This document shows positions 32,473 through 41,954 of a stretch of DNA of 64,000 nucleotides, piece after piece. A program made the position numbers and the translations under genes. Origin of the DNA: Cupriavidus nantongensis (GTDB lineage Bacteria; Pseudomonadota; Gammaproteobacteria; Burkholderiales; Burkholderiaceae). The notes under the pieces were generated by a model. That model was not told the origin of the DNA and did not search any database. It saw only the letters and a program-made list of their open reading frames with translations. Each line of letters starts with the position of its first letter. Within the stretch, counting starts at the first letter, position 1. The stretch spans positions 744,001 to 808,000 of the forward strand of contig NZ_CP014845.1 of assembly GCF_001598055.1 (NCBI RefSeq). The letters run 5' to 3'.

Positions 32473-33633
32473 ATGCGTCCCAATTTCCTGCTTTCGCTGA
32501 CGGCCGCCGCCGTCCTGACGTTCAGCCTGGCGGCCTGTTCCGACAAACCTGAGCCGGTCGCCGAAGCGCCCAAGCTGCCGCCCGGCGTGATCCAGCCCGA
32601 GGGCAACCTGCAGAAGGGCCTGAAGGTGGCCCCGGTGGCCACCTCCCCGTTCAGCGAGATGCTGCGCGTGGCCGGCCGCATCGACTTCGACGAGCAGCGC
32701 GTGTCGCGCATCGGCGCCAGCGTGACCGGCCGCGTCACCGACCTCTATGCCACGCTGGGCCAGGAAGTGAAGGCCGGCCAGGTGCTGGCGCGCCTGCACA
32801 GCAGCGAACTGGGCGCGGCGCAGATGGCGTTCCTGAAGAGCGAGGCCCAGACCGAGCTGCAGGGCCGCAACGCCGAGCGCGCGCGCCAGCTGTTTGCCGC
32901 CGACGTGATCGGCCGCGGCGAACTGCAGCGCCGCGAGAGCGAACTGGCGATCGCCTCGGCCGAGATGCGCGCCTACCGCGACCAGTTGCGCGTGCTGGGC
33001 ATGTCGGCAACCTCGATCGCCCAGCTGGCCAAGAGCGGCAGCATCAACTCGCACTCGCCGGTGTATTCCAGCATCAGCGGCACCGTGGTCGAGCGCAACG
33101 TGGCGCAGGGCCAGGTGGTGCAGCCCGCCGACGCGCTCTACACCGTGGCCGACCTGTCGCGTGTATGGGTGGTGGCCGAGGTGCCCGAGCAGCAGGCCGC
33201 GCAGGTGGCCGAAGGCCAGAGCGTCGAGATCGAGGTGCCGTCGCTGGCCAACGGCGCCGGGCGCCAGACCATTACCGGCAAGCTGATCTACGTCGGCCGC
33301 ACGGTCAATCCGCAGTCGCGCACGGTGCTGGTCCGCACCGAACTGGAGAACCGCGAGGGCCGGCTCAAGCCCGCCATGCTGGCGAGCATGCTGATCGCGG
33401 GCAAGCCGGTCGACCAGCTGGTGGTGCCGGCGGCGGCGGTGGTGCGCGATGGCAATGACGAAATGGTCTATGTCGAGATGCCGGGCAACAAGTACCGCCT
33501 GACCCGCGTCAAGCTGGGCGCCGAGAGCGATGGCATGCGCGTGGTCCAGAACGGCGTGAAGGCCGGCGACCGCATCGTGGTCGAGGGCGCCTTCCACCTG
33601 GACAACGAGCGCAAGCGCCTCGAGCAAGGGTAA
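32473..33633 (+). CDS. RND periplasmic adaptor, CzcB type (lipoprotein)
   Basis: 386 residues with a lipoprotein signal ending LAAC (Cys22). Barrel-sandwich hybrid halves flank a helical hairpin: GASVTGRVTDLYATLGQEVKAGQ and SSISGTVVERNVAQGQVVQPA, then beta-barrel and membrane-proximal domains. It links pump and outer membrane duct. No His-rich or Met-rich N-terminal metal-binding stretch like those of CzcB or CusB is present. Confidence 0.93.
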   Translation: MRPNFLLSLTAAAVLTFSLAACSDKPEPVAEAPKLPPGVIQPEGNLQKGLKVAPVATSPFSEMLRVAGRIDFDEQRVSRIGASVTGRVTDLYATLGQEVKAGQVLARLHSSELGAAQMAFLKSEAQTELQGRNAERARQLFAADVIGRGELQRRESELAIASAEMRAYRDQLRVLGMSATSIAQLAKSGSINSHSPVYSSISGTVVERNVAQGQVVQPADALYTVADLSRVWVVAEVPEQQAAQVAEGQSVEIEVPSLANGAGRQTITGKLIYVGRTVNPQSRTVLVRTELENREGRLKPAMLASMLIAGKPVDQLVVPAAAVVRDGNDEMVYVEMPGNKYRLTRVKLGAESDGMRVVQNGVKAGDRIVVEGAFHLDNERKRLEQG

Positions 33634-33639
33634 GCGGCC

Positions 33640-36600
33640 ATGATGAAATCCCTAGTCGAAGCCGCCATCAAGCAGCGGCTGGTGGTGTGCGTCATTGCCG
33701 TGGTGCTGTTCTTCTTCGGCCTGCGCGCAGCCACCAAGCTGTCGGTGGATGCGTTCCCCGACGTGACCAACGTGCAGGTGCAGATCGCCACCGAGGCCGC
33801 GGGCCGCTCGCCCGAGGAAGTCGAGCGTTTTGTCACCGTGCCGGTGGAAATGGCCATGACCGGCCTGCCCGGGCTGGAAGAGATGCGCTCGCTGAACAAG
33901 GCGGGCCTGTCGCTGATCACGCTGGTGTTCACCGATGCCACCGACGTGTACTTCGCGCGCCAGCTGGTGATGGAGCGCCTGATCGAAGTGGGCGGGCGCA
34001 TGCCCGAGGGCGTCACGCCCGTGCTGGGACCGGTCTCGACCGGCCTGGGCGAGGTCTACCAGTACACGCTGGACCGCGCCGACGACGGCAACCGCGAACT
34101 GACGCAGGAAGAGCTGGCCGAGCGCCGCATCGCCCAGGACTGGGTGGTGCGCCCGCTGCTGCGCTCGATTCCGGGCGTGGCCGAAATCAACTCGCAGGGC
34201 GGCTACGTGCGCCAGTACCAGGCGCTGGTCAACCCGGAGCGCATGCGCCATTACGGCGTGTCGATCCAGCAGGTCTACGAGGCGCTCGCGCGCAACAACG
34301 CCAACTCCGGCGGCGGCGTGCTGCCGCACTACGCCGAGCAGTACCTGATCCGCGGCGTCGGCCTGGCCAAGGGCGTCGAGGACCTCGGCAGCATCGTGCT
34401 GAAGGAAGTCAACGGTACGCCGGTCTACCTGCGCGATGTGGCCAACGTCACCATCGGCCATGAGGTGCGCCAGGGCGCGCTGGTCAAGAACGGCCAGACC
34501 GAGGCGGTCGGCGGCATCGTCATGATGATGCGCGGCGGCAATGCCAAGGAAGTGGTCAGCCGCGTCAAGGCCCGCGTGGCCGAGATCAACGAGCGCGGCA
34601 TGCTGCCGGGCAAGCTGCAGATCGTGCCGTACTACGACCGCAGCGAACTGGTCGACGCGGCGCTGTGGACCGTGACCAAGGTGCTGCTCGAAGGCGTGGT
34701 GCTGGTGGTGATCGTGCTGTTCCTGTTCCTGGGCGACGTGCGTTCGTCGATCATCGTGCTGGCCACGCTGGTGCTGACGCCATTGCTGACCTTCATGGTG
34801 ATGAACGAGGCGGGGCTGTCGGCCAACCTGATGTCACTGGGGGGGCTGGCGATCGCCATCGGCCTGATGGTCGACGGCTCGGTGGTGGTGGTCGAGAACG
34901 CGTTCGAGCGGCTCGGCCACAAGGAACCCGGGCTGACCAAGACCGAGATCCTGGTCAAGGCGGTGCAGGAAGTGGCCACGCCGGTGATCGTCGGCGTCGG
35001 CATCATCATCCTGGTGTTCCTGCCGCTGATGACGCTGTCGGGCATGGAAGGCAAGATGTTCGCGCCGCTGGCGTTCACCATCTCGATTGCGCTGGCGATC
35101 TCGCTGTTCCTGTCGCTGACGCTGTCGCCGGTGCTGTCGTCGTACCTGCTCAAGGGCGGCGCCGAGCATGACACCTTCCTGATCGCCTTCATGAAGCGCC
35201 ACTACCTGCGCCTGCTGCACTGGGCGCTGGGCAACAGCCGCAAGACCGTGCTGAGCGCCGTGGCCGCGTTCGTCGCCACGCTGCTGATCGTGCCGCTGCT
35301 GGGTACCTCGTTCATCCCCGAGATGAAGGAAGGCTCGATCGTGCCCGCGATCGACCGCGTGCCCAACATCTCGCTGGAAGAGTCGATCAAGCTGGAAAAG
35401 GAAGCCAACAAGCTGGTGCTGGGCGTGCCGGGCGTGAAGTCGGTGGTGTCGGGCGTGGGCCGCGGCGAAAGCCCGGCCGACCCGCAGGGCCAGAACGAAT
35501 CGACCCCGATCGCCAGCCTGAAGGACCGCGACGAGTGGCCCGACGGCTGGACCCAGGACGATATCGCCAACGCCATCCGCGAAAAGCTCAAGGCCATCCC
35601 GGGCGTGCAGATCGTGATGGCGCAGCCGATCTCGGACCGCGTCGACGAAATGGTCAGCGGCGTGCGTTCCGACGTGGCGGTGAAGGTGTTCGGCGATGAC
35701 CTGGACAAGCTGCGCGAGCTGGCGGGCGAGATCGCCCGCGTCGCCGGCGGCATCCAGGGCTCGCAGGATATCCGCATCGAGCGCGTGTCGGGCCAGCAGT
35801 ACCTGTCGATCGAGATCGACCGCCAGGCGATTGCGCGCTACGGGCTCAACGTGTCGGACATCCACGACGTGATCGAGATCGCCATCGGCGGCAAGCGCGC
35901 CACCGACATCTTCGAGGGCGAGCGCCGCTTTGCGGCGGCGGTGCGGCTGCCGGAGGACTTCCGCAACAACGTGCAGGCGATCCGCCAGCTGCTGGTGAAC
36001 ACGCCCGACGGCATGCAGGTACCGCTGCAGAGCGTGGCCCGCATCGAGGTCAACGACGGTCCCGCGCAGATCAGCCGCGAAATGGCCAAGCGCCGCGTGG
36101 TGGTGATGATCAACGTGAAGGACCGCGACCTCGGCGGCTTCGTCGCCGAGCTGCAGCAGGCCGCCGACGCCAAGGTCAAGCTGCCCGAAGGCTACTACCT
36201 CGAGTGGGGCGGCCAGTTCCAGAACATGGAACGCGCCATGGGCCACCTGAAGATCATCGTGCCGGTCACCATCGCCGCGATCTTCTTCCTGCTGTTCCTG
36301 CTGTTCAACTCGCTGCGCTTCGCCACGCTGATCATCACGGTGCTGCCGTTCGCATCGATCGGCGGCATCATCGGGCTGTTCGTCACCGGTGAATACCTGT
36401 CGGTGCCGGCGTCGGTGGGCTTTATCGCGCTGTGGGGCATGGCAGTGCTGAACGGGGTGGTGCTGGTGTCGTACATCCGCACGCTGCGCGACTCGGGCCT
36501 GTCGCTCGATGAAGCGGTGGTGCAGGGCGCGACCCAGCGTTTCCGCCCGGTGATGATGACCGCGACCATCGCCATGCTGGGCCTGGTGCCGTTCCTGTTC

Positions 36601-36756
36601 TCGACCGGCCCCGGCTCCGAGGTTCAGCGGCCGCTGGCGGTGGTGGTGATCGGCGGGCTGATTACGTCGACGCTGCTGACGCTGGTGATGGTGCCGACGC
36701 TGTATCGCTGGTTCGATGATCGCAAGCCGGATCCGACTCGGGATGTGCCGGTGTAA
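33640..36756 (+). CDS. HME-RND heavy-metal efflux pump of uncertain cation
   Basis: 1038 residues with the RND plan: TM1, periplasmic loop, TM2-7, second loop, TM8-12. In TM4 the proton-relay segment is A406-I-G-L-M-V-D412-G-S-x4-E419-N420, where CzcA has DFG-x3-DGA-x4-EN. The D402-equivalent of CzcA is therefore Ala, as in CusA. However, the three CusA metal-binding methionine positions (573, 623, 672) align by eye with A, a polar residue and E, so it does not look like a Cu(I)/Ag(I) pump. A divalent cation is likely, specificity open. Confidence 0.9.
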   Translation: MMKSLVEAAIKQRLVVCVIAVVLFFFGLRAATKLSVDAFPDVTNVQVQIATEAAGRSPEEVERFVTVPVEMAMTGLPGLEEMRSLNKAGLSLITLVFTDATDVYFARQLVMERLIEVGGRMPEGVTPVLGPVSTGLGEVYQYTLDRADDGNRELTQEELAERRIAQDWVVRPLLRSIPGVAEINSQGGYVRQYQALVNPERMRHYGVSIQQVYEALARNNANSGGGVLPHYAEQYLIRGVGLAKGVEDLGSIVLKEVNGTPVYLRDVANVTIGHEVRQGALVKNGQTEAVGGIVMMMRGGNAKEVVSRVKARVAEINERGMLPGKLQIVPYYDRSELVDAALWTVTKVLLEGVVLVVIVLFLFLGDVRSSIIVLATLVLTPLLTFMVMNEAGLSANLMSLGGLAIAIGLMVDGSVVVVENAFERLGHKEPGLTKTEILVKAVQEVATPVIVGVGIIILVFLPLMTLSGMEGKMFAPLAFTISIALAISLFLSLTLSPVLSSYLLKGGAEHDTFLIAFMKRHYLRLLHWALGNSRKTVLSAVAAFVATLLIVPLLGTSFIPEMKEGSIVPAIDRVPNISLEESIKLEKEANKLVLGVPGVKSVVSGVGRGESPADPQGQNESTPIASLKDRDEWPDGWTQDDIANAIREKLKAIPGVQIVMAQPISDRVDEMVSGVRSDVAVKVFGDDLDKLRELAGEIARVAGGIQGSQDIRIERVSGQQYLSIEIDRQAIARYGLNVSDIHDVIEIAIGGKRATDIFEGERRFAAAVRLPEDFRNNVQAIRQLLVNTPDGMQVPLQSVARIEVNDGPAQISREMAKRRVVVMINVKDRDLGGFVAELQQAADAKVKLPEGYYLEWGGQFQNMERAMGHLKIIVPVTIAAIFFLLFLLFNSLRFATLIITVLPFASIGGIIGLFVTGEYLSVPASVGFIALWGMAVLNGVVLVSYIRTLRDSGLSLDEAVVQGATQRFRPVMMTATIAMLGLVPFLFSTGPGSEVQRPLAVVVIGGLITSTLLTLVMVPTLYRWFDDRKPDPTRDVPV

Positions 36757-36777
36757 TTGTTGAACCGCTGGTTTGCT

Positions 36778-36803
36778 CCCCTCTCCCGCCTGCGGGAGAG
36801 GGG
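36778..36803. repeat. Dispersed hairpin repeat, copy 3
   Basis: CCCCTCTCCCGC-CT-GCGGGAGAGGGG with 12-bp arms, 20 bases past the pump stop. Its flanks (TTTGCT left, GGGGGAGAGGGC right) show it is inverted relative to copy 4, 70 bases away. Confidence 0.7.
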
Positions 36804-36872
36804 CCGGGGGAGAGGGCAGGCACTGGCATACCGACGCGCATCACTTCGTCGATACGCCGGCCCTCACCCCAA

Positions 36873-36896
36873 CCCTCTCCCGCAAGCGGGAGAGGG
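36873..36896. repeat. Dispersed hairpin repeat, copy 4
   Basis: CCCTCTCCCGC-AA-GCGGGAGAGGG with flanks ACGCCGGCCCTC and AGTAACCAAGCGG like copy 1. Copies 3 and 4 face each other between the pump gene and the terminator at 36953. Confidence 0.7.
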
Positions 36897-36952
36897 AGTA
36901 ACCAAGCGGTCGATCGAGGACCGGTGTGCCTGGCAATTGCTCCAAAGACAAC

Positions 36953-36992
36953 GCCCCATGCAAGTAGCCGCTTGCATGGGGCATTTCTCTTT
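36953..36992 (+). terminator. Strong intrinsic terminator of the RND operon
   Basis: GCCCCATGCAAG (36953-36964), loop TAGCCG, CTTGCATGGGGC (36971-36982): a perfect 12-bp stem followed by ATTTCTCTTT. Lies between the plus-strand RND operon and the minus-strand methyltransferase and probably serves both. Confidence 0.8.
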
Positions 36993-37010
36993 CCTGACGA
37001 CCGCAGTCAC

Positions 37011-37595
37011 CTACGCCAGCCGCATCTCCAACTGCCTGGTCCAAAGTTCCAGCAGAAAATCCGGCTCCTCGTGCCGGATATGCCGATACAGCCCGCGCTG
37101 CGCGCCGATCGCTTCATGAACCGCCTGCGCGGTGATCTGCTGCTCCGCGAACGGATGCCGGAAATGGCAGGCGACGATGACGCCGTCGTCAGCCAGCGCG
37201 CTTGCGGCCATGGCGGCGACTTCGTGCCAGTCTGGCTTGGGAAAGTAGTAGCCCAGTTCGGAAAACACCATCAGGTCGAAGCTGCCCTCCGGCCACTGTT
37301 GCGGCAGTTCGCCGGTCAGCACGCGTGCGTGCGGGAACGGCGCCAGCCGTTGCCGCGCTTGTTCGGCGGCGCTCTCGGCCAGCTCCATTGCCACCAGCGC
37401 GTCGCAGCGCGGCGCCAGCGCCACGCTCAGGTGGCCGCCGCCGCAGCCGGGCTCGAAGGCGCGGGCGAAGCGCTCGCGCGGCAGCGTGGCCAGCAGCAGG
37501 GCGCGCTTGCGCGCTTCGTACCAGCGCGTGCCTATGCCCCAGGGATCTTCGTTGCGGCCGTACAGGCCGGCGAAATAGTCGCGGTCGACCGGCAT
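37011..37595 (-). CDS. SAM-dependent methyltransferase, NodS-like
   Basis: 194 residues from ATG 37595. Motif I is FEPGCGGGHLSVALA (about 46-60), the acidic motif VAMELAES follows, and the N-terminal YFAGLYGRNEDPWGIGTRWYE segment is characteristic of the NodS/small-molecule N-methyltransferase group. Eleven bases after the stop of the small exported protein, so probably co-transcribed. Substrate unknown. Confidence 0.85.
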   Translation of the reverse strand: MPVDRDYFAGLYGRNEDPWGIGTRWYEARKRALLLATLPRERFARAFEPGCGGGHLSVALAPRCDALVAMELAESAAEQARQRLAPFPHARVLTGELPQQWPEGSFDLMVFSELGYYFPKPDWHEVAAMAASALADDGVIVACHFRHPFAEQQITAQAVHEAIGAQRGLYRHIRHEEPDFLLELWTRQLEMRLA

Positions 37596-37606
37596 GGCGG
37601 CAGGCC

Positions 37607-37957
37607 TCAGTAGCCGTAGTACGGCGCCTCGCGGTAGTAGCCGGAAGGCTGCGGGCCGCACGGCACATAGGCGCGGTCGTAGTCGCGGTAGCAATAGCCC
37701 GGCGGTACCGCCGGCGCCGCGTACGACACCGGCGCGGGGGCGTAGGTGACGGGCGGCGGCGCGACCGGTGCCGCCACCACCGGTCCCGAGGCCAGCATGG
37801 CGCCCAGCGCCAGGCCCGCCAGCGCGCCGACCGCCAGCACCGCGCCGGCGTTGGAGCCGCCATGGTGGTGGTGCCGGCCGCGCGCGGAGGCGGATCCGGC
37901 GGCTACCAGGGTCGCGGCCAGGACCGCCGCGGCGACGATGCGGGTGGAGGGGCGCAT
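37607..37957 (-). CDS. Small exported His/Tyr-rich protein, function unknown
   Basis: 116 residues from ATG 37957 with AAGGAG at 37963-37968. Signal-like hydrophobic start (TRIVAAAVLAATLVAAGSAS), a GRHHHHGG tract, a second hydrophobic glycine/alanine segment and a Pro/Tyr-rich tail ending YYREAPYYGY. This is the look of the short YXWQ- or glycine-zipper-like periplasmic proteins common in Burkholderiales; no function is assigned. Confidence 0.7.
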   Translation of the reverse strand: MRPSTRIVAAAVLAATLVAAGSASARGRHHHHGGSNAGAVLAVGALAGLALGAMLASGPVVAAPVAPPPVTYAPAPVSYAAPAVPPGYCYRDYDRAYVPCGPQPSGYYREAPYYGY

Positions 37958-38126
37958 TTCGAACTCCTTGTCATGCACAGCTTGTGTTCCTGAATGATGG
38001 ACGCAAAGCGGCGCTCAAGGTGTTTCGGGCCCCGGGTCGACTTGTTAGGTTTGTAACCGCGGCTTTTAAGACCTGCCTATTTTAACCCGGTGTAAGACGC
38101 GGTAAGACGGCGGTGTCCGAAACCGC

Positions 38127-39242
38127 TTATCCCAGCGTTTCGGCCAGCGACCCCAGCCCGCGCGCGCTGGCGGCAAGCTCGCCGGCCAGCGCCGCGACCA
38201 GCTCCGCCGCCGGCAGTGCCCGGGCCAGCGGCACCGCCTGGCCGGCCCACTGCGCGGCAAAGTCGGCGCTGCCGCGCGCCTTGGCGGCGGCGTGCAGGGC
38301 CTTGCCGGCATCGTAGGCGGTCGGGTAGTCGGGCGTGGCGGGCGCGTCGGCTGCGGCGCCCAGCTCGGTGAAGCGGTTGGCCAGGCCGCGCGCATGGCGG
38401 CCGGAAATGGCCCGCGTCAGCACGGTCGGCTTGCGTGCCTGCAGCAGCGCCTCGCGGTAGGGGCCGTCGGCCACGGTCTCGGGGCAGGCGATAAACGCGG
38501 TGCCGAGCTGCGCCGCCTGTGCGCCGAGCGCCAGTGCCGCGGCGATGCCGGCGCCGTCCATGATGCCGCCCGCGGCGATCACCGGCAGGCGGGTCTGCGT
38601 CGACAGCACCCGTACCAGCGCGAAAGTGCCCAGGCCTTCGTCGACGGCGGACGGGTCGAACACGCCGCGATGGCCGCCCGCCTCGATGCCTTGCGCGACG
38701 ATGGCGTCGAGGCCGGCCGCCTCGATCGCGCGCGCCTCGGCGAGCGAGGTGGCGCTGGCCAGCAGCACGATGCCGGCGTCGCGCAGCGCGCGGATCCGGC
38801 CCGCATCGGGCAGCCCGAAATGGAAGCTGAGCACGGCCGGGCGTTCCTCCAGCAGCATCGCGTGCATGGCTTCGTCGTTGACGTAGCTGCGATAGATCTC
38901 GCGCAGCGCCGCCGGCGGGGTCGCGCCGAATTCGGCAAAGCGCGGCGCAAGATAGGCCAGCCAGGCCTGCTCGCGCGCGGCGTCGGCTACGGCGGGCGCA
39001 TGGCAGAACACGTTGACGTTGAACGGGCCGCTGGTCAGCGCGCGGGTCTCGCGGATGGCCTTGCGCGCGGCTTCGGCATCCATGGCGCCCACGCCCAGCG
39101 AACCGAGCCCGCCGGCATTGGTGACGGCTGCGGCGAGCGCGGGCGTGCTGACACCGGCCATGGGTGCCTGGATGATCGGGGTGCGGATGCCAAGCCTGCG
39201 CAACAGTGGCAGCCGGTCAGCGGTGGAAGTGGAGTGGGTCAA
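38127..39242 (-). CDS. Nitronate monooxygenase / 2-nitropropane dioxygenase family
   Basis: 371 residues. Start is TTG 39242 because AAGGAG lies at 39249-39254 with six-base spacing and no ATG or GTG fits. FMN TIM barrel: [28 protein letters not shown] at the N-terminus, GIEAGGHRG with the conserved His, and [19 protein letters not shown] for phosphate binding. Oxidises nitronates with O2, a detoxification role. The adjacent upstream LysR gene lies 55 bases away on the same strand. Confidence 0.9.
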   Translation of the reverse strand: MTHSTSTADRLPLLRRLGIRTPIIQAPMAGVSTPALAAAVTNAGGLGSLGVGAMDAEAARKAIRETRALTSGPFNVNVFCHAPAVADAAREQAWLAYLAPRFAEFGATPPAALREIYRSYVNDEAMHAMLLEERPAVLSFHFGLPDAGRIRALRDAGIVLLASATSLAEARAIEAAGLDAIVAQGIEAGGHRGVFDPSAVDEGLGTFALVRVLSTQTRLPVIAAGGIMDGAGIAAALALGAQAAQLGTAFIACPETVADGPYREALLQARKPTVLTRAISGRHARGLANRFTELGAAADAPATPDYPTAYDAGKALHAAAKARGSADFAAQWAGQAVPLARALPAAELVAALAGELAASARGLGSLAETLG

Positions 39243-39297
39243 TTTGCGCTCCTTGGCAGGGTCGATGGCGATGGTGCGGCGAGGGGGAACGGCGGGG

Positions 39298-40185
39298 TCA
39301 GCCGTCGCGCAGTTCGCGCACGAAGGCGTCGCAGGCGTGCGTGGCATAGCCGGCACGCTTGACGAGATAGGTGTGCACCGCGCGCACCGGCACGGTCTGC
39401 ACGTCGACCGCGTCGCGGTGCAGCGCCAGCAGCGAGCGGGGCAGGATCGCCATCGCGGTGCCGGCGCTGACGCAGGCCAGCATGGCGTGGTACGACGGCA
39501 TCTCGGTGATGGCCAGGCGCTGGCGCATGTCGTCGCCGCCCTGCGCCAGCCAGGCTTCCGCGCACTGGCGGTAGGTGCAGCCTTTCGGGAAGGCGGCGAG
39601 GCGGCGCAATGCCACATCCTGTGGCCCGCGCACCTTGGGATGGCTGGCCGGCAGCACCAGCTGCAGGTGCTCGGTGAACAGGTAGGTGCCTTCCAGGCCG
39701 GGGGCGAGTTCGTCCAGGTCGGCCGCGCGCGCCGGTCCTTCGCCCGGATGCGCGACCACGGCGCAATCGAGCCGGTGGTCGAGCACGGCATCGACCAGCG
39801 CGCGCGTGGTGCCGGTGCGGATCTCGATTTCCACGCCGGGCCAGGCCGCGTGGAAGCGCGCCAGCGGCATCGGCAGGCGGTTGGCGGCCGCGCTTTCCAT
39901 GGTGCCGATGCGCAGCCGGCCCGACGGCGCGGCGCCTTGCACCGACTGCCGCGCTTCTTCCGCCAGCGCCAGCATCTGGTTGGCATAGGCGAGCAGCCGG
40001 TGACCCTCGGGCGTCAGCAGCATGCGCTTGCTGTCGCGCTGGAACAGCGCCACGCCGAGCGCTTCTTCCAGTTGCTTGACGCGCGTGGTGACGTTGGACT
40101 GCACCCGGTCCAGCAGGCGCGCGGCACGGGTGATGCTTTGCTCGGTGGCTACGGCGCGGAAGATTTCGAGTTCAGCCAGTTCCAT
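39298..40185 (-). CDS. LysR-family transcriptional regulator
   Basis: 295 residues from ATG 40185. Winged helix with [24 protein letters not shown] (about 17-40) and a LysR effector domain starting [17 protein letters not shown]. Same strand as the nitronate monooxygenase and upstream of it, so probably in one unit rather than divergent. The region 40186-40311 is AT-rich, with repeats of AGAATAT (around 40230-40275) that may be its operator. Confidence 0.88.
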   Translation of the reverse strand: MELAELEIFRAVATEQSITRAARLLDRVQSNVTTRVKQLEEALGVALFQRDSKRMLLTPEGHRLLAYANQMLALAEEARQSVQGAAPSGRLRIGTMESAAANRLPMPLARFHAAWPGVEIEIRTGTTRALVDAVLDHRLDCAVVAHPGEGPARAADLDELAPGLEGTYLFTEHLQLVLPASHPKVRGPQDVALRRLAAFPKGCTYRQCAEAWLAQGGDDMRQRLAITEMPSYHAMLACVSAGTAMAILPRSLLALHRDAVDVQTVPVRAVHTYLVKRAGYATHACDAFVRELRDG

Positions 40186-40311
40186 CGGCGGTCGGATGCG
40201 GCGGGCGGAAAAGAGGTCATCTGGATATTCTCGTTTGGAGAATATATTAAAACAGACAATCTTTCCAAGAGAATATCTCATGCAGCTGCTTCGTGCGCCG
40301 GCAGCGCCGCC

Positions 40312-40932
40312 TCAGGCCGATGCCGTCTCCCGCGGCCAGCCTGCCGGCACCCGCACGCTGTCCAGCGCCATCTGCGCAAAGTCCGGGCCCCAGTTCATCC
40401 GTTCCATGCGCATCACTTCCACCTGCGTGATGCCGATCGCCGCGAACACATACTTCAGGTAAGGCGTCAGGAAATCCTGCTGGCTGCCTGGGCTGTCACG
40501 GAACGGGCCGCCGCAAGAGACCACCGCCAGCACCGGCCGGTCCGCCAGCATGCCGACCTTGCCGGCCGGCGTATTGCGGAAGGTGCGGTTGGGCCGCACC
40601 ACCAGGTCGATCCATGCCTTGAGCGCCGACGGCACGGTGAAGTTGTGCATTGGCGTGGAGATCAGCACGGCATCGGCCGACTCCAGTTCGGCGATCAGCG
40701 TTTCCGACAGCGCCAGCGCGGCATGCTCGGCCGGCCCGCGCTGCGCGGGCGGCATCAGGCTGGCTTCGACGGTGGCGCGATCCGGATGCGGCAGCGGCTG
40801 GCGGGCCAGGTCGCGTTCGATCACGCGCAGCGAACCGGTGCCGCCGATCTGCCCCAGCAGGCGCGCGGCGGCCTGCCGGCTGTTCGAGGCATCGCCGCGG
40901 CTGCTGGCGCTGAGATGAAGCAAGGTAGTCAT
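40312..40932 (-). CDS. azoR: FMN-dependent NADH:quinone/azo reductase
   Basis: 206 residues, flavodoxin-like. SSRGDASNSRQAA binds the FMN phosphate, PMHNFTVPSALKAWIDLVV is the signature of AzoR/AcpD, and SCGGPFRD forms the second FMN loop. Reduces quinones and azo bonds with two electrons from NADH. Start overlaps the GNAT stop as ATGA (40929-40932). Third gene of the unit under the MarR region. Confidence 0.92.
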   Translation of the reverse strand: MTTLLHLSASSRGDASNSRQAAARLLGQIGGTGSLRVIERDLARQPLPHPDRATVEASLMPPAQRGPAEHAALALSETLIAELESADAVLISTPMHNFTVPSALKAWIDLVVRPNRTFRNTPAGKVGMLADRPVLAVVSCGGPFRDSPGSQQDFLTPYLKYVFAAIGITQVEVMRMERMNWGPDFAQMALDSVRVPAGWPRETASA

Positions 40933-41390
40933 CGGTGGTTGTCCTCAAGCGGGAAATGGAAGTGCAGCGCGCTCGCCAGCAGGCCATTGCGGTAGTAGAA
41001 GCGGTGGCCCAGCACGTTGACGAGCGGGGTATCGAGGACCAGCGCGCGGCAACCTGCCTGGCGCGCCTCGTGTTTGAGCCGGTCCATCACCTGCTGCCCG
41101 TAGCCGCTGCTGCGCGCGTCCGCGTCGGTGACGAGGTCGTCGACATAGGCGTGCACGCCGCGCACCAGGTTCTCCTGCAGGCGCCAGCCGGCCAGCGCCA
41201 CCGGGTTGCCGTGGTCCCACAGCACCAGCAGGCGATAGCCCGTCGCCGCCTGGCGGCGCCAGCGCGCAACCAGTTCCTCGGGCGAGGCCAGGTGGGGGCG
41301 CAATTGCCGCATCAGCGCAAAGCAGGCGGCCACCTCGGTGTCATGGTCGACATGGCGGAGTTCCGTGTTGGGGGCGGTGGCGGCTTTCAT
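40929..41390 (-). CDS. GNAT-family N-acetyltransferase
   Basis: 153 residues from ATG 41390, which overlaps the AhpD-like stop as ATGA. Acetyl-CoA loop in ARSSGYGQQVMDRLKHEARQ (motif A, Q/RxxGxG/A variant) and the VNVLGHRFYYRNG motif B near the C-terminus. Substrate unknown; context is a redox or quinone detoxification operon. Confidence 0.85.
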   Translation of the reverse strand: MKAATAPNTELRHVDHDTEVAACFALMRQLRPHLASPEELVARWRRQAATGYRLLVLWDHGNPVALAGWRLQENLVRGVHAYVDDLVTDADARSSGYGQQVMDRLKHEARQAGCRALVLDTPLVNVLGHRFYYRNGLLASALHFHFPLEDNHR

Positions 41391-41887
41391 GCTGCGCTCC
41401 CTGCCGCTTCGGCGGGCGGCGGCGGGAACTGCAGGCCGGCGGCAATGCGGTTCCATGCCTGGATCGCGGCGATCGAAGCGGCGAGGTAGGGGATCTCGCT
41501 CTCGCTGAAATGCTCCCGCACCTGCGCCAGCGCTTGCTGGCGGGCGTGTTCGGCACCCGCGCCCGCGCTGGCGCTCAGCACCGTCAGTGCCTCGGCCCAG
41601 CCCAGCGCCGCCTGCTCGCGCGCGGAATGGACGCCGGCCTCGCGCCACACCGCGACCAGGTCCAGCTTGCGCGCGTCGACGCCATGCCGGCGCGCCAGGT
41701 TCAGGTGGAACTGCAGGCAGAAGGCGCAGCCGTTGAGCTGCGACACGCGCACCTTGACCAGCTCGGTCAACGGCTTTTCAAGCCCCGAGTCGTCCACGGC
41801 GGTGCCCAGCGCGCGCAACGCCGCGTACACGCCCGGGGCGGCGCGGGTGAATGAATCGAACGTCATGCTGGCATGCGGGTCTGGCAT
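41387..41887 (-). CDS. AhpD-like carboxymuconolactone decarboxylase family protein
   Basis: 166 residues from ATG 41887 with AAGGAGG six bases upstream. The AhpD redox motif C54-A-F-C57-x3-H61 is intact (LNGCAFCLQFHLNLARR), so alkylhydroperoxidase-type thiol chemistry is more likely than lactone decarboxylation. First gene of a three-gene unit with four-base overlaps, divergent from a MarR gene. Confidence 0.88.
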   Translation of the reverse strand: MPDPHASMTFDSFTRAAPGVYAALRALGTAVDDSGLEKPLTELVKVRVSQLNGCAFCLQFHLNLARRHGVDARKLDLVAVWREAGVHSAREQAALGWAEALTVLSASAGAGAEHARQQALAQVREHFSESEIPYLAASIAAIQAWNRIAAGLQFPPPPAEAAGSAA

Positions 41888-41915
41888 TCCGGGCCTCCTT
41901 GGACAGAACTGGGTT

Positions 41916-41954
41916 AATATCAGAGCACGAACATAATATAAGAGTTCTGACATT
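41916..41954. promoter_or_regulatory. MarR operator between divergent genes
   Basis: AATATCAGAG (41916-41925) and TTCTGACATT (41945-41954) form an inverted repeat with eight of ten matches, ending directly at the MarR ATG and within 30 bases of the AhpD-like start. AT-rich centre. Fits autorepression plus control of the AhpD-GNAT-azoR unit. Confidence 0.6.
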
